64,000 nucleotides of DNA from Streptomyces sp. CB01580. GTDB taxonomy: Bacteria > Actinomycetota > Actinomycetes > Streptomycetales > Streptomycetaceae. Position numbers and translations under genes: made by a program. Where the stretch lies: assembly GCF_001905795.1 (NCBI RefSeq), contig NZ_LIXJ01000002.1, positions 124,001 to 188,000 of the forward strand, read 5' to 3'. Below, piece after piece: positions 63,218-64,000 of the stretch. The notes under the pieces were generated by a model. It saw only the letters and a program-made list of their open reading frames with translations, made no database searches and was not told where the DNA came from. The first letter of the stretch is position 1. Every line of letters starts with the position of its first letter.

Positions 63218-64000
63218 ATGAGTCTGCGGGCACGCATGAACGCCCCCGAGAAGAACGGCGGGGGGCGGGAGGACAGCCACATGGTGGCGGCCTACCGTGC
63301 CAAGCTGCTCGAAGAGATCGACCTGGCCGAGATGTCCTCGCTCGCCGCCGCAGACCGGCGGGCGAGGCTGGAGCGCGTCCTCAGCCACATCATCAGCCGC
63401 GAAGGTCCGGTCCTCTCGACCGTCGAGCGCACCCAGCTGATCCGCCGGGTCGTCGACGAGGCACTCGGCCTCGGCATCCTGGAACCGCTCCTGGAGGACG
63501 CGTCCATCACCGAGATCATGGTGAACGGGCCGGACCAGATCTTCGTCGAACGCAGCGGCAGGGTCGAACAGCTCCCGATGCGCTTCAGCTCGCACGAGCA
63601 GCTGATGCAGACCATCGAGCGCATCGTGTCGACCGTCAACCGCCGTGTCGACGAGTCGAATCCGATGGTTGACGCGCGTCTACCCAGTGGCGAGCGTGTC
63701 AACGTGATCATCCCGCCGCTGTCGCTGACCGGCGCGACGCTCACCATCCGACGGTTCCCCAGGGCCTTCACGCTCCAGGAGATGATCAGCATCGGCTCGC
63801 TCGACGAGCAGATGCTGATCCTGCTGTCCGGCTTCGTCCAGGCCAAGCTCAACGTCATCGTCTCCGGCGCCACCGGTACCGGCAAGACGACCCTGCTCAA
63901 CGCGCTCTCCGGACTCATCCCGAACAGCGAGCGCATCGTCACCATCGAGGACTCCGCCGAACTCCAGCTCCAGCAGAGCCATGTGATCCGACTGGAGTCC
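63218..64000 (+). CDS. tadA: TadA/CpaF secretion ATPase of the Flp pilus (3' truncated by window)
   Basis: The first 261 residues of a type II/IV secretion ATPase. N-terminal helical domain to about residue 90, then LEDASITEIMVNGPDQIFVE, RRVDESNPMVDARLPSGERVN and the Walker A GATGTGKTTLLNAL at about 217-230, followed by ERIVTIEDSAELQ. GAGGAGTGAG gives the ribosome site. The Walker B, the His box and TadB/TadC follow outside the window. Confidence 0.95.
   Translation, partial: MSLRARMNAPEKNGGGREDSHMVAAYRAKLLEEIDLAEMSSLAAADRRARLERVLSHIISREGPVLSTVERTQLIRRVVDEALGLGILEPLLEDASITEIMVNGPDQIFVERSGRVEQLPMRFSSHEQLMQTIERIVSTVNRRVDESNPMVDARLPSGERVNVIIPPLSLTGATLTIRRFPRAFTLQEMISIGSLDEQMLILLSGFVQAKLNVIVSGATGTGKTTLLNALSGLIPNSERIVTIEDSAELQLQQSHVIRLES

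Overview
The window reads as Streptomyces chromosome. It has very high GC, GTG and TTG starts with clear Shine-Dalgarno sites, and actinomycete marker genes: mycothiol S-conjugate amidase (mca), a DUF4307 protein, an acyl-CoA carboxylase of the PccB/PccE type, a cytosolic class III adenylate cyclase, GTP-type PEP carboxykinase, a class E sortase substrate and a Flp/Tad pilus locus. The gene order resembles the conserved core of the S. coelicolor chromosome (recalled, not searched). No rRNA, tRNA, CRISPR array or phage was seen.

Layout. 1-9.4 kb: the 3' part of a flavin quinone reductase, a DeoR and a TetR regulator, then an acyl-CoA carboxylase set (accA2 alpha, pccE epsilon, pccB beta) interleaved with maf and a 42-residue membrane protein, with divergent birA to biotinylate the alpha subunit. 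9.7-17.7 kb: signalling and catabolism (cAMP synthesis, enoyl-CoA hydratase, GAF-GGDEF diguanylate cyclase, leaderless hutH), a sortase-anchored protein and an L,D-transpeptidase lipoprotein. 18-30.8 kb: membrane proteins, gdhA, msrA, metB, a sigma-like pair, marR/ilvA, greA, DUF4307 and mca. 31.2-39.7 kb: an ECF sigma factor with a membrane partner, a PIG-V type mannosyltransferase, a YyaL thioredoxin-fold protein, TetR, hemolysin III and pckA. 39.7-45.9 kb: the most disturbed stretch, with a frameshifted Ig-like fragment, a glycosyltransferase, an alanine-type aminotransferase, a regulator remnant lacking its DNA-binding part, a 173-bp MITE and a secreted serine protease.

45.9-54 kb holds a TetR/siderophore-interacting protein pair and a compact D-amino-acid module: N-acyl-D-amino-acid deacylase and a PLP D-amino-acid deaminase, divergent from a PfkB kinase, an IclR regulator and RidA. 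54-58.7 kb: a Ser/Thr kinase with a charged single-helix stalk and an eight-cysteine ectodomain, then a GH18 chitinase under a DasR-like operator. 59.2 kb to the right edge: the start of a Flp/Tad pilus operon (zinc-ribbon protein, CpaB, TadZ, two TadE-like pseudopilins, TadA), cut by the window end.

No single completely new system stands out with strong support. The best leads are the MITE whose target duplication is a gene's stop codon, the paired TetR operators before the siderophore reductase, the D-amino-acid module with an in-frame 15-bp minisatellite in its kinase, and the degenerate sigma-like protein coupled to a tiny membrane protein. Many intergenic regions carry locus-specific short tandem repeats.
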